From Albidovulum sp. (lineage in GTDB: Bacteria > Pseudomonadota > Alphaproteobacteria > Rhodobacterales > Rhodobacteraceae), in assembly GCA_028823855.1 (NCBI GenBank), contig JAPPFL010000058.1, positions 28,465 through 92,464 of the forward strand: DNA of 64,000 nt. The letters are read 5' to 3'. Numbering within the stretch: the stretch's first letter is position 1; each line of letters opens with the position of its first letter. The position numbers and the translations under genes were made by a program. Below, piece by piece: positions 45,894-55,864 of the stretch. Below the pieces are notes generated by a model. That model was not told the DNA's origin and ran no database searches. It saw nothing but the letters and a program-made list of their open reading frames with translations.

Positions 45894-46711
45894 GACTGCG
45901 CCTCGAGAAACTCCGGCGAGAGCTCGGCGTCGAAGACATGCAAGGTCGGCCCGGTCATCCAAACCCCGTCGTCTCGCCAATCGACTTCAAGCATTCCGCC
46001 GTCGACCCGTATCGAGACTTTTCGCTCGGCGAGTCCGCGCCTCGCCGCCGCCACGGCCGTTGCGCAGGAACCGGAGCCGGAAGCAAGGGTCACGCCGGCG
46101 CCGCGCTCCCAAATGCGCATCCTGATCAGCGTGCTCGACGCGACGGTAGCGAATTCAACGTTGGCGCCCTTCGGAAAGAGGCGATGATTCTCGAATTTCG
46201 GGCCTTCGGACTCGATATCGACATTTTCGCAATCATCGACGAAGAATACGCAGTGCGGATTGCCGAATCCAACGGCGCTCGGCATTCCAGGCAGCGGCAG
46301 CGACAGCGAGCGGATGTCCTCCGCTAGAGGTATATCCAGCCAATCGAACAATGGCTGGCCCATGTTGACGCTCGTTAAACCGTTGCCGGCATCGTTGCAG
46401 GCAAGGACGCCGCGCTCGGTTTCGATAACGAGACTCGATCTGCCGAATTCTTCCATCAGTTTGCGGGCGACGCAGCGCGTGGCGTTGCCGCATGCCGCGG
46501 AAGCGGAGCCGTCGGCGTTCAGGAATTCGAGCCGCGCGTCCGCCGCTTCGGAATCCGTGATTTCGGCCAGTTGGTCGAATCCGACGCCTTGCCGCCGGTC
46601 GGCGAGCGCCCGCGCAAGTCTAGGCGTGGCTTTCCGGTTGCCGCCTCGCGAATCCAGAACGACGAAGTCGTTGCCGAGGCCGTGCATTTTTTGAAATGCG
46701 ATGCTCGCCAT
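45890..46711 (-). CDS. dapF: Diaminopimelate epimerase DapF, second catalytic Cys replaced by Ser
   Basis: A 273-residue homologue of the enzyme that interconverts LL- and meso-diaminopimelate for lysine and peptidoglycan synthesis. The N-terminal MHGLGNDFVVLD and the first catalytic Cys (C74 in AACGNATR) are intact. In the second motif, usually ERGAGxTxACGxG, the sequence reads ERGAGVTLASGSGSC, so the catalytic Cys is Ser211 (codon TCC). C216 follows five residues later. The two-base mechanism needs both thiols, so activity may be altered, although Ser variants have been seen in some DapF-like proteins. The ATG at 46711 follows CGGAGG. The overlap with mtaB keeps the usual alphaproteobacterial order. 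Confidence 0.85.
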   Translation of the reverse strand: MASIAFQKMHGLGNDFVVLDSRGGNRKATPRLARALADRRQGVGFDQLAEITDSEAADARLEFLNADGSASAACGNATRCVARKLMEEFGRSSLVIETERGVLACNDAGNGLTSVNMGQPLFDWLDIPLAEDIRSLSLPLPGMPSAVGFGNPHCVFFVDDCENVDIESEGPKFENHRLFPKGANVEFATVASSTLIRMRIWERGAGVTLASGSGSCATAVAAARRGLAERKVSIRVDGGMLEVDWRDDGVWMTGPTLHVFDAELSPEFLEAQS

Positions 46712-47207
46712 TGTCAGCCTCCGGCAGCCTGCTCGACCGCGCCGCAGGCGCGGTCCATTAAGAAAAGCGTCGAATCCATTGCCGCTGGAGCCGTTCGGCC
46801 GAATTCGGCGCGCGAGTTTTCTTCTACTCCTACATGGCAAAAAAGCAGAATCATTTTTCATGCGTTAAATTCGCGGCGTGCCTGGTTGGCAACAGGCCGC
46901 TCGCCGACCTCTTCTCGCCAGCGGAGTGATTCCCTGGACCGTTCGGCGAGATCCGGTGCGGGGACGCCGCTGCGGCTGCATTCCCAACGAGGTCGGATGC
47001 CGGCGATTGCCTTGAAGGGAAGAGACTGCCTCAATGATTCGAATTGAATGAGCGGGGATGGCTGCGGTCGGGCATTGAATCGCAGCTTTCCCGAGCGGTT
47101 CCTGCGGCGACCGGCTGCCATTCGCGATTGTTTTTTTCGCGTTCCGCGCCGATACTCGAAGAATCGGATGGACCGAGTCGCGTTCTCGAAAGCAAACGGA
47201 GGCATGC
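46712..47207. other. 496-base divergent intergenic region
   Basis: It lies between dapF and the D-lyxose isomerase gene. Overlapping frames on both strands have no motifs. It must hold the two divergent promoters, but none is convincing. Confidence 0.4.
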
Positions 47208-47873
47208 ATGAAGAGATCCGAAGTCAACAGAATCCTTCGCGAGGGAGATGAATTCATTAGATCTTTCGGGTTTCGTCTGCCGCCCTTCGCTTTCTGCAGC
47301 CCGAATCAACTTCGCGAGAAAGCCGAGTCGCGGATCTTCAGCGCGAAGCTTGGATGGGACATTACGGATTACGGACGCGGAAACTTCTTGGAAATGGGCC
47401 TTTTCCTGTTCACGGTGCGAAACGGCGAACTTGGCGACCTAAGGAAGGGCAGCGGCTTGCTCTACGCCGAAAAAATAATGATCACGCGCCGCGACCAGAT
47501 CAGTCCCATGCACAGGCACAATCTAAAGACGGAAGACATCATAAATCGCGGCGGCGGCGCGATCGTGCTCGAGCTTTTCGCCGCATCGGCCGACGGAAGC
47601 ATAGATAGGGAATCCGGCATCGTCGTTCCGGTCGATGGCGAAATTCGGAAATTGCCGGCCGGCGGTCCGCTGAAGCTTGAAGTAGGGGAGAGCGTTACGC
47701 TCTATCCCGGAGTTTGGCACGGATTTACCGCCGAAGGCGCAGACTGCCTGATCGGTGAAATCAGCACCGTCAACGATGATTTGACGGACAACGTATTCGA
47801 ACAGCCCATCGGCCGGTTCTCCGAAATCGAAGAAGACGAACCGCCGCTATACCTGCTGGTTTCCGATTACTAA
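47208..47873 (+). CDS. D-lyxose isomerase (cupin family)
   Basis: A 221-residue cupin enzyme that interconverts D-lyxose and D-xylulose (often also D-mannose and D-fructose). Family-wide blocks are FGFRLPPFAFCSP, LGWDITDYGRGNF, YAEKIMITRRDQISPMHRHNLKTEDIINRGGG, LYPGVWHGF and IGRFSEIEEDEPP. The metal ligands are the HRH and downstream Glu of the first cupin motif and the His of WHGF. The SD CGGAGGCATGC precedes the ATG. It stands alone; the downstream genes converge on it. Confidence 0.9.
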   Translation: MKRSEVNRILREGDEFIRSFGFRLPPFAFCSPNQLREKAESRIFSAKLGWDITDYGRGNFLEMGLFLFTVRNGELGDLRKGSGLLYAEKIMITRRDQISPMHRHNLKTEDIINRGGGAIVLELFAASADGSIDRESGIVVPVDGEIRKLPAGGPLKLEVGESVTLYPGVWHGFTAEGADCLIGEISTVNDDLTDNVFEQPIGRFSEIEEDEPPLYLLVSDY

Positions 47874-47951
47874 TCGCGAAAACGCGGGGTACAAGAGTTT
47901 TAGAACGGCCGAATAGAAAACCCGGTTCGCCCGGCGGGCGCCGCCGAAACG

Positions 47952-48761
47952 CTACGAGCGGCTTCCTTGCCGAAGCCGCGCCGCGGCGGCTCGCGATACG
48001 ACGGGATCTATTCCGAACTCTTCGAGCATTTTAGCTGCTTCCCGCATTTCCTCGGCGCGGCGACGTCCATGCTTGCCGATGCGCTCTGCGATATATTCCG
48101 CTCTTTCGAGCCAGTCTATTCCAGGGAATGATGGAGCCAGCGAATTTAGAACGTCTTCCTTCATGTCGGCGATGCAGCAGGCCAGCATGCATTCGGCAAC
48201 CGATGCTTCGATACCCTTGATGACTATGCTTCGCAGGAGCTTCAGTGTCGCGGCGTCGCCGATCGTTTCGGAAAAGACTTCGGCATTCAGATCCAGAGAA
48301 CCGATCGCGCCGCCGAGAGAAGCGGCCATGGGTCCGGCGAGGGCAAGCCTTGTCCGATGGAGACAGGGGAATACAGGCGCCAAGACTCCAACGTCTAGAT
48401 AGTCCGCGCCGCTGGTCGCGATCGCGGCCGCCGCGGCTCGCTTCGTCGACGGAGCCACCGAATTCAGGTCCCAAAAAACATGAGGCTTCGAGAGGAACCG
48501 CGCTGCAGACCTGGCCGCCTCAAGTGCCCGGTCCGCAGTGACGAGCGAGAAAACGTGATCGACCGCCGAAAATGCCCGCGGTCCGTGCGATACCGGACGA
48601 ACGCCTATTTTCGAAGCGATTGACAAAAGTTCCGGTTCGCCGCCCGGGGCGTCGAATTTGACATCGTAGGTCGAAAGTTCGATTCCCGCGCCGGTTTGCC
48701 GCCAGCCCTTCGCGAAGGCCTGCCCCGCCTCCCCGAAGCCCAGCAGCAGCACGCGGAGCAT
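47952..48761 (-). CDS. 6-phosphogluconate dehydrogenase-like NAD(P)-dependent oxidoreductase (DUF1932)
   Basis: A 269-residue protein of the beta-hydroxyacid dehydrogenase type. The N-terminal Rossmann motif is LLLGFGEAGQAFA. VFWDLNSVAPSTK corresponds to the substrate-binding loop, and GDAATLKLLRSIVIKGIEA carries the catalytic Lys region. The C-terminal DUF1932 helices complete it. ATG at 48761 is preferred over a longer frame that overlaps the dioxygenase gene. It follows that gene by seven bases, so the pair is an operon. Confidence 0.85.
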   Translation of the reverse strand: MLRVLLLGFGEAGQAFAKGWRQTGAGIELSTYDVKFDAPGGEPELLSIASKIGVRPVSHGPRAFSAVDHVFSLVTADRALEAARSAARFLSKPHVFWDLNSVAPSTKRAAAAAIATSGADYLDVGVLAPVFPCLHRTRLALAGPMAASLGGAIGSLDLNAEVFSETIGDAATLKLLRSIVIKGIEASVAECMLACCIADMKEDVLNSLAPSFPGIDWLERAEYIAERIGKHGRRRAEEMREAAKMLEEFGIDPVVSRAAAARLRQGSRS

Positions 48762-48768
48762 TTGGCTT

Positions 48769-49746
48769 TCAGCCGCCAAGGCCTCGCGCCTTCGAATCCG
48801 GTACCGGCGGCGTTCCGTGCGTGTGGAATGATTCAATTGTCTTCAAGCCCCAGGCCTGGCCTTTGGCGCGATCGGCCTCGGTCCAGGTCACGGTCTTCCA
48901 GTCCGGAGCCAGAATTAGCCGAGCGCCGGCGTTCGCGATTTCCACCCTGTTGCCCGCCGGTTCGTATGCGTATAGGAAAAAGGTGCCCTGAATTGCGTGC
49001 TTGTGCGGGCCGGTTTCTATGAAAACGTTGTTTTCCAAAAAGATATCGGCTGCGCGAAGGACATCCTCGCGCTGATCAACGGCGTAAGTTACATGGTGGA
49101 ATCGCCCTCGCGCACCCGTGTGATCTTCCGTGCAAGCAAGGTCGTAGGTCTTATTGTTGACTGTGAACCAGCATCCCGCCAGCTTGCCGCTGTCCATGAC
49201 GATTTGCTCCGTAATCCGGCTTCCCAATGCCTCCACCATGAAGTCTCGGAATGCCGGCATATCCGATGCAAGCAGATTCAGATGGTCGATTCGGCGAACG
49301 GCGGCGCCTCGACCGTGATACCGCTGCGCTAGATTTTTGAGAGCCGGGCGCTCTTCGCTCGGCGCTTCGTAAAGGCGCGTGTCGAAATATATTTCAAATT
49401 CGTGCTTATCCGGGCTGCGAAAACGGTAGGCGGGAGGATGCCCTTCGTCTCCGCTTGTCCAGCCGCCGCCGAATCCCAGCTTCTCTATAGCGGCGATGCG
49501 TCGTTCGAGTGCCGAGGGCGATGATGCGCGGTACGCGATATGCCCGATGCCGGTAGTGTCGGAACGGGTAAGCTTGAGGGAATGGAATTCGTAGTCGTCC
49601 CAACCCCGAAGATACGACGATGCTTCGTCGCGTCCGCTTTCCGTCATCCCGTAAACATTAGTGAAAAATTCCAGGCTTTCCTCGAATTTGTCGGTCAACA
49701 GCTCGATATGGCCGAGATGCGATAAATCGAAGCAAGGCTCCTTCAC
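48769..49746 (-). CDS. Extradiol ring-cleavage dioxygenase (VOC family, catechol 2,3-dioxygenase type)
   Basis: A 325-residue enzyme with two vicinal-oxygen-chelate modules. The iron ligands are visible as H155 (RIDHLNL), H218 (FHHVTY) and E269 (EPAGNRVEI). A conserved distal His is in GPHKHAIQGT, with the tyrosine in LYAYEPAG. It cleaves a catechol ring next to the hydroxyls. The start is GTG at 49746 behind AAAGGGA. The partner dehydrogenase downstream suggests a short aromatic or ring-fission branch. Which catechol is used cannot be told. Confidence 0.88.
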   Translation of the reverse strand: MKEPCFDLSHLGHIELLTDKFEESLEFFTNVYGMTESGRDEASSYLRGWDDYEFHSLKLTRSDTTGIGHIAYRASSPSALERRIAAIEKLGFGGGWTSGDEGHPPAYRFRSPDKHEFEIYFDTRLYEAPSEERPALKNLAQRYHGRGAAVRRIDHLNLLASDMPAFRDFMVEALGSRITEQIVMDSGKLAGCWFTVNNKTYDLACTEDHTGARGRFHHVTYAVDQREDVLRAADIFLENNVFIETGPHKHAIQGTFFLYAYEPAGNRVEIANAGARLILAPDWKTVTWTEADRAKGQAWGLKTIESFHTHGTPPVPDSKARGLGG

Positions 49747-50166
49747 GATAATTCCCTTTCGTCGGCTTCAATTCGGCGCGCATGGCTCGGTGGGATGCAT
49801 CGCAGAACGTTTTATTCCGGATCGATTTTACCTATTCGCATTCGAGATTTGATCTCGAACGCCCGATTTTCGCACGATGGCATCGGCTGCGCAATTGACT
49901 TGGCGGGGTGAAGTCTCGAAGGATGCCCGAACTTGGCTCCGATAGTCGGCAGCGAGGTTCGATCGTCGCATGCGATTGAATCTAGTTATGTCCCGAGATT
50001 ACTGCAATTCACCAAGGGCCACGGAGCACAGGCAAAATCTTCCGGCGCGCCGCTACTGGCTGCTCCGCGTGCCAGTCGTGTCAGTCGGCCGATTGGCTGT
50101 TCAGGATGCGGCATCCGATCGCCGGGAGCAAATTGGCGCATGCCGTTCTTCGAGGCGGACATATCT
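49747..50166. other. 420-base gap upstream of the dioxygenase operon
   Basis: No gene is recognised. It must contain the dioxygenase promoter. It may include the decayed N-terminal part of the LacI-type regulator whose C-terminus remains next to it, but no trace of the helix-turn-helix can be read. Confidence 0.35.
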
Positions 50167-50448
50167 TCCGGAAACGATGAACTGGCGCCGCAGGTCGCGC
50201 GCGCCGTTTTCTCGCGCAGCCTCGGAGTTCCCGACGACATCGGCGTTGTAGGATTCGATCACTTCCAGGAGATCACCGACGTGTTTCGACCGAAGCTGAC
50301 AACCATCCAGCTTCCTTATGTTGATATGGGGCGGCAGGCGGTTCGGTCGCTCATGGCGCTGCTTCAGGAACCCGACGCCGAACACGAAAGCAAGTGCATT
50401 TCTTGCAAGCTTGCGGTGCGCGACTCGGTCCGCCGGAATCGAGGTTGA
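50167..50448 (+). pseudogene. C-terminal remnant of a LacI-family regulator
   Basis: About 94 codons match the end of a LacI sensor domain: SSGNDELAPQVARAVFSRSLGVPDDIGVVGFDHFQ, then RPKLTTIQLPYVDMGRQAV and a terminal VRDSVRRN. The preceding 250 residues of a normal family member, including the DNA-binding domain, are missing in every frame. This is a truncated pseudogene. It lies divergently beside the dioxygenase operon, which it may once have controlled. Confidence 0.82.
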
Positions 50449-51030
50449 AATTCCTTTGGCGCGACTGTCAAGTTGACAGCATCACGAACTGTATTAACTG
50501 AAGAGCCCTATCTCTCTAGTTCCGCAGATACCGGCAATGGGCCGTTGGCTAATGCCTCCGCACCGCAGCGACCGTTTCGTTCCCGCATGTCCGGGCGATA
50601 GAATCACGACAAGCCGATCTCCCGGATCGAGTTCGCGAGCCGATTTCCCAGCAAGCGAAGCAGCCTGCGCCATTTCCTTTGGTCCCGCCGACCGCACGTC
50701 GGATCCCGCGCCGATCGCGTCTTGCGTAAATTAGCGACATCTCGACCGTTCGCTTGCGCGGCTTCGCCGCCTCGATTTCGTCCCGGGATATGCGGTCCGC
50801 AACTGATCGATACATTCCCGAAATTTTCGATTGTCTTGTGTTGCCTGATCGCGAGAACTTTGGTTGTGCGATTGCATCTTCGATCATTGGGCGGCGCTTG
50901 GGGAACGCCTAGGGCGGCGCAAGATGTTTCATGCTACCCGCCGTTGCTCAACGTAAATTGGTAAAGAAATTTTGGAATCGAAAGCTTTACAATTATCCGA
51001 CCTGTTTTAAAGAGCGGGATTAGAGGAATC
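50449..51030. other. 582-base gap without a recognisable gene
   Basis: Only short, motif-free frames occur on either strand. A weak SD (GAGGAATC) precedes the next gene at its right end. Confidence 0.4.
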
Positions 51031-51798
51031 TTGGATTTGAATATGCTGCTTTCCACCATGAGAACCGTTGCCTTCGCCGCCGCTGCGTTCCTTGCGGATT
51101 TCGATTTGGCTTCGGCCGAGACTTGGCGCGGCCTCACTGTTGCGCCCGAGCATAGGTGCTCTCCCTACAACAGAAGTCGGGACTATCGGTATTCGCAATC
51201 GGTGGAAGACGAGATCGTAAAGCTTATCGGCTCAGTGTACGGTCCCTACACTGGACGCTGCTTCGCATCGACCTCCGAGACGGACATCGAACATATAGTC
51301 GCGACGAGCGAAGCCCACGACTCGGGGCTCTGCACAAGAGATCGAGCGACGCGAAAGCGATTTGCCAGTGATCTGCGCAACCTTACTTTAGCTTCGCCGA
51401 CCGTGAATCGGAGCGAAAAGGGAGCTTATGATGCCGCGCAATGGTTGCCTGAGCGCAACCGTTGCTGGTTCGCTGCGCGAGTCGTGGAAGTTCGCCAAGC
51501 CTACGGTCTTACAATCGACAAGAGCGAAGCAGCCGCATTGGAACAGGTTCTCTCTGAATGCGTTAGCACGGCGATGGAAAGGCTGGAATGCCATGTCGAA
51601 ACCGGGCGCGATCGGCAAACCCGTGCCGTGATCGGTCCGGAAGGCGTCGCGGACGCTCTCGCACGTTTCGACGACAACGGAAACGGCCAAATCACGTGCA
51701 AGGAGGCTCGTCGGCACGGAATTGCGCCGGTTGACAAGTCGCACCCGGCCTACCGGTTCATGCACGACGCCGATGGAGACGGCGTAGTTTGCGAGTAG
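51031..51798 (+). CDS. Secreted HNH-family nuclease with EF-hand/Excalibur C-terminus
   Basis: A 255-residue protein with a signal peptide (hydrophobic AFAAAAFLA, cleavage near ASAE). The nuclease core resembles DUF1524-type HNH proteins: TDIEHIVATSEAHDSGL, then FASDLRNLTLASPTVNRSEKGAYDAAQWLPERNRCWFAARVVEVRQAYGL. An EF-hand-like loop (FDDNGNGQITCKEA) and an Excalibur-type tail (FMHDADGDGVVCE) suggest calcium binding. Translation starts at the TTG at 51031 or the ATG at 51043. It would act outside the cytoplasm, perhaps in nutrient scavenging or competition. No immunity gene is seen. Confidence 0.8.
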   Translation: MDLNMLLSTMRTVAFAAAAFLADFDLASAETWRGLTVAPEHRCSPYNRSRDYRYSQSVEDEIVKLIGSVYGPYTGRCFASTSETDIEHIVATSEAHDSGLCTRDRATRKRFASDLRNLTLASPTVNRSEKGAYDAAQWLPERNRCWFAARVVEVRQAYGLTIDKSEAAALEQVLSECVSTAMERLECHVETGRDRQTRAVIGPEGVADALARFDDNGNGQITCKEARRHGIAPVDKSHPAYRFMHDADGDGVVCE

Positions 51799-52282
51799 GC
51801 CTCGGTAATTGCCTGTTTGATCATTCAACGTGGCTCGAATTCGCTCAATTTTGCGCAAGCTCCGAGAGATATTTCGTCCTGAAAGACATTAATGCCCTCA
51901 ATGATTAAGGCTCGCGAACGCCAACCTTGATTCCCGGCCAAAAAAGCGGACGTTACGGTTTCGATAGGCATCCTGAACGTGGAAAGAAGCGACTTCGCCT
52001 CACATTCTGCGGGTCTGGCTTTAAATCGAGATAGCGGCGGCGGCGGCAGTCTTGCGAAGCATTAAACAAGGACTTCGGGTTTTACGTCCCGAATTGTAAA
52101 TTCGGCCCTATCGGATGATCCCCGAAGGTTGATAGGCATCGTCGCTAAGCATCTTTTTTGATTCATTGGATTTCTTGCTGTTCAAGCCGCTTGCAAGAAT
52201 AACTTGAAAGTCGCGCCTTTAGTTCGAATTTGCAGGAGGATCGGGAAACTGTTGCAAGCATTGATGTCCTTGCGCGCGCGTC
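51799..52282. other. 484-base convergent gap
   Basis: Between the nuclease and the minus-strand channel gene. No gene, RNA or terminator hairpin was recognised. Confidence 0.4.
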
Positions 52283-53005
52283 CTAAGTCCCGTCGGATTC
52301 CGAATTTTCTTCATCCTGGCGAACCTTGGTAAGAGCCGCCGCCAAAAGTCCGGACGGCACCGCAACGATTCCAAGACCGCACATTAGAATAACGAATGTA
52401 AAGAGCTTTCCTCCAGCGGTGATGGGATAAACGTCGCCGTATCCTACGGTCGTGAGCGTAGCGGTGGCCCACCAAAGGCTGTGAACGATGGAAGGAAACG
52501 CTTCGGGCTGCGCCGCGTGCTCAAAGTAATATATGCCGACGGCCGACAGATACAGAATAATCACGGTAAGGCATCCGAAGAGCACGATTTCTTCCTTTGC
52601 CAGCGAGACCGCCTTTCCGAAACGCAGCATAGCGCTGTTGTATCTAGCGAGTTTCAAAATCCGCAGTATCCGGATCACCCGAACAATTCGCAGGGTGCTC
52701 AAGTCGACAAACCCCAAGGACAAGTAGAATGGAATGATCGCAAGCAAATCGACGATTCCGAAAAAGCTAAATATGTAACGTCGCTTGCTCGGAGCGGTTG
52801 CAACGCGAAGACAGTATTCAAGTGTAAACAGCACGACAATGAAGATTTCTACGAATTCGATTATCGCCCTGTAATCGGGGGGCAATTCGGGTAGCGTATC
52901 GATCGAAAACGAAATGATCGAAATCACGATAAACCCAATTACGATCCAGTCGAAAACGCGCCCCGGCACCGTGTCGCTGCGATGTACAATATCGGCAAGT
53001 TTCAT
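52283..53005 (-). CDS. Voltage-gated potassium channel (Kch/KvAP-like ion transporter)
   Basis: A 240-residue six-helix channel subunit. Helices S1-S3 occupy about residues 18-100, and the S4 voltage sensor reads RIVRVIRILRILKLAR with regularly spaced arginines. The pore has the potassium selectivity filter TVGYGD near residue 188, followed by S6 (LFTFVILMCGLGIVAVPSGLLAAAL). No cytoplasmic RCK or cyclic-nucleotide domain follows. AAGGAGG precedes the ATG at 53005. It stands alone. Confidence 0.93.
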   Translation of the reverse strand: MKLADIVHRSDTVPGRVFDWIVIGFIVISIISFSIDTLPELPPDYRAIIEFVEIFIVVLFTLEYCLRVATAPSKRRYIFSFFGIVDLLAIIPFYLSLGFVDLSTLRIVRVIRILRILKLARYNSAMLRFGKAVSLAKEEIVLFGCLTVIILYLSAVGIYYFEHAAQPEAFPSIVHSLWWATATLTTVGYGDVYPITAGGKLFTFVILMCGLGIVAVPSGLLAAALTKVRQDEENSESDGT

Positions 53006-54615
53006 GCGATCCTCCTTTTCGTGTCAAAATCCTTCATTCAATCGAAAATTCCGCGGATGCGCCTTGGAGCCGTTGGACGGACTGCGCGACGACGCGTTTG
53101 CCTTTGGCGCATCATTGCGATTTTCCGGCCGGCATCTATCAGCTTGTTGAGATTTGTTCCAATTTGGCGGAGGAATCCTCAAATGTTTTTTGTGAGCAAA
53201 GCGGCGGCAAAATTGAGATTTCGATGCCATGTCGTGCTGAATCGGAACCGAGTTGGGCGCGAACCGCGAGGACCCTGCCTTAAGCGATCTGTAAAGCAGA
53301 ATTTTGCCTGCAATTTGCGCGGGCACAGGCGATCCAGATCCGCGAAGGAGAGCTCGAGGCGAACCGCTACCAAAGCATGATCTATCCGAATGAACGCAGG
53401 AGGGCAGAGATGCGAATGTCGGGTAAAGCCGCGCGCCGCGGCCGCATGCCAAGGCAAAAATCGCGGAAAACTCAGCACTTGCGCAAATTCGGACTACACT
53501 TAAGTCCGCCCGTTGGCAGTAAGACTTGCTCCGATCCGATGTTCAGGAATGGCGATCATGAGCAAGGCCGATCACTTGGGGCCTTTCATCGGAAGCGCAG
53601 TCCTGCCAAGTGGCCAGGTTCGCTACCGTCACTGATAGGGGCTATCTGCCCTAGCGTGTACCGGCAGCGCTTCCGGTCTTGGATGCATCCGACGTAGACG
53701 CGGCAACCTTTTGGATCAACCGGCTGGTTCGTCATCTCCCGAACCAATTGAACGAACTCCGAACGCCAATCGTTGCCCATACCGCGCGTTCTACTACGAC
53801 GCTCGATCGTATGCCGGAAAAGCGCATACACCAATCCGCTTTCGCATTTTCGATTTCGCGCGCGCCGCAGGCGCTGTTCCGTGCGAAGCTATTCAGTGCC
53901 TTGCGACGCCAGCTCGGCCTTGCAATGCGACCAAGCGAAGAAAAGAGACTAGAGCTGTTTTCGACTCGGTGCGGAGCTTCGCCGGGTTGTGAACGGTGAT
54001 GCGGGGCGGCAAAGTGTCCGGCACTCATGTTTCGCTGGAGATCGATCCCGCCGAGACCTTCCAAGTTCACCGATGCATCCGCCTTTCGCAGCGCGTTGTC
54101 CGGTTCTGCAAGCTCCGCCTCCAACGTGATGAACTTATTCTTCGCCCATGCTCCCGCCAGCTATGGTCAAGCCAACCCAAGGAGGATCTCGATTGTCCGA
54201 CTTAAGCGAAAGGAAGCCTGCCATTTAGCAGCGGATTTTCAAAGCGTTGTCGAAGCAAAGTTTACGGGAACACGGAAGCGACCTTACCGCTATGTCTCCC
54301 TTGTCGTGCTGCGCGAGTCGGCCTAGCGCGGCCTGAACGCGGTTGTACCGCTCGGACAAAACGTGCGCCGCGCCGCTTCTTCCGTCGTTGTCCCGAAGCA
54401 GGGCGAATCCATGAAACCGCTATTTGCCCCGCTCGTGCCATGGTGTGCCTGTCGCGTTCGGACCGGCGGCGTTAATAACTTTTTCCCGATTAGATGAAGG
54501 CCTCCAATTCGCTTCCCTGCCAAATCGGCGCCGGGCCAAAAGTATATTCTCATTTCCGTTTGCAACGACGAACAGGACCAAATACACAAAGGATAAACAA
54601 TCGGAAGAAATTATC
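53006..54615. other. 1.6-kb gene-poor stretch
   Basis: Many short frames overlap on both strands, including 82-, 106-, 130- and 142-codon ones, but none has an SD together with a known motif. The stretch probably holds decayed genes. The only functional element that can be placed is the SD (GGAAGA) of the STAS gene at its right end. Confidence 0.45.
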
Positions 54616-54963
54616 GTGTCTATTGACATTGAATGGGAGCGAAGCGGAGAACTGCTGATTGCCGCGATCATCGGGCGCCTCGACAGCAACACATCCCAAC
54701 TATGCGGCAATGCTATTGAGTCTGGAATCGGCGAAGATGATCACGGGTTGATCATGGATTTAGAGAAATTATCCTATATTAGCAGCGCAGGTCTTCGGAT
54801 AATTCTAAGGTTTGAAAGGCAATTTTCCGGTCCGGGCAAGAAATTCGCGATTTGCTCGCTTTCCGATTCCGTTCGGGAAATCATCTCAATCAGCCGGTTC
54901 GATGAACTCGTCACCGTCAGCGATTCCCGGTCCGATGCGATCAACGATCTCAGCGAAAGCTGA
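54616..54963 (+). CDS. STAS-domain protein (anti-sigma factor antagonist type)
   Basis: A 115-residue single STAS domain starting at a GTG eight bases after GGAAGA. The conserved loop reads YISSAGLRIIL, with Ser57 at the position phosphorylated in SpoIIAA-like antagonists. GRLDSNTS and the terminal helix segment match the fold. No anti-sigma kinase, phosphatase or sigma factor is nearby, so its partners are unknown. A longer in-frame extension upstream has no family counterpart. Confidence 0.82.
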   Translation: MSIDIEWERSGELLIAAIIGRLDSNTSQLCGNAIESGIGEDDHGLIMDLEKLSYISSAGLRIILRFERQFSGPGKKFAICSLSDSVREIISISRFDELVTVSDSRSDAINDLSES

Positions 54964-55864
54964 CTTGACGCTTAGCTGGCAATTGCGAACGCTTTTGAGA
55001 TTAACGGGCATGGCGGCATGCATGACTAACGTCGATACGGTTTGAGATTGAACCGCGACTGAGTTCCGAGAAAAATGATTCCGAATACAGCCCGCGCGAG
55101 TGAATTCTTGGCTGCGCCGGCCCCAAATCCGATTCGACACGGGCGAAGTAGTACAAAGAATCAACGCGAAGTAGGCAATAGGTAGGCTACGCCGGCACTA
55201 CGGCTTCGATAATCCCGACTGCGTCCGCGGAAATATTGCCGCCTCAGCCAAAGGACGCGCGGTTATTCACCGGGCGCGTTCGGAAGACTTCCAATGCATC
55301 CAAATTGCTGTTCGGGCGCTTTATGCTGCCGCGTACGGCCTTTTTCCTGGGAATCCTACTAGAACGCAGGGCAAGAATGACATCTCTGCGAAGCTATACT
55401 TGCGCCTGCCCGCCGTTTCCCGCCACGCAGCCAGACGCATTTGGCGAAAGGTACTGCAAATGATGATGGAGCGCCGGAACGCAAGCTCGCTCGAGCGCGG
55501 ACCTAGTCGAACTTGTCTATCTTGGCGGCATCCGGAAGGTCGAGCGAGCGTTTGGAACAGAAAATCGACGCTGCGTGGAAGGCAAGGCGCCTTGACCACT
55601 CGGTTCATCAAATTTCTTTTGCAGAGCATTCCATTCCGAAACTCTGGATGCTGAGTGTGGCGGCGTCGCCGCGGCAGCCCGCCTGCAACTCGATGCGCTT
55701 ACCGTCAATGCTTGCGGAGGTCAGGGATATAGGAGCCCCGGTTTCAACCCGGCGAACATGCCAGATGGCGGTGCGTCCACATTGAAGCCAACTGAGTTAG
55801 CCACGTCCGAAGAGTCGTCTCGCTATGTAAAAATTGCCGGACCTCGCGAGCATCGCCGAAGCAA
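54964..55864. other. 901-base gap before the ATPase/TPR gene end
   Basis: Frames of 75-102 codons occur on both strands without motifs or SD sites. No repeat, RNA gene or terminator was recognised. Confidence 0.4.

Noticed and set aside
53586..54124. Possible transposase remnant in overlapping frames
   Set aside because: No DDE-type motif, terminal repeats or family block could be read on either strand.
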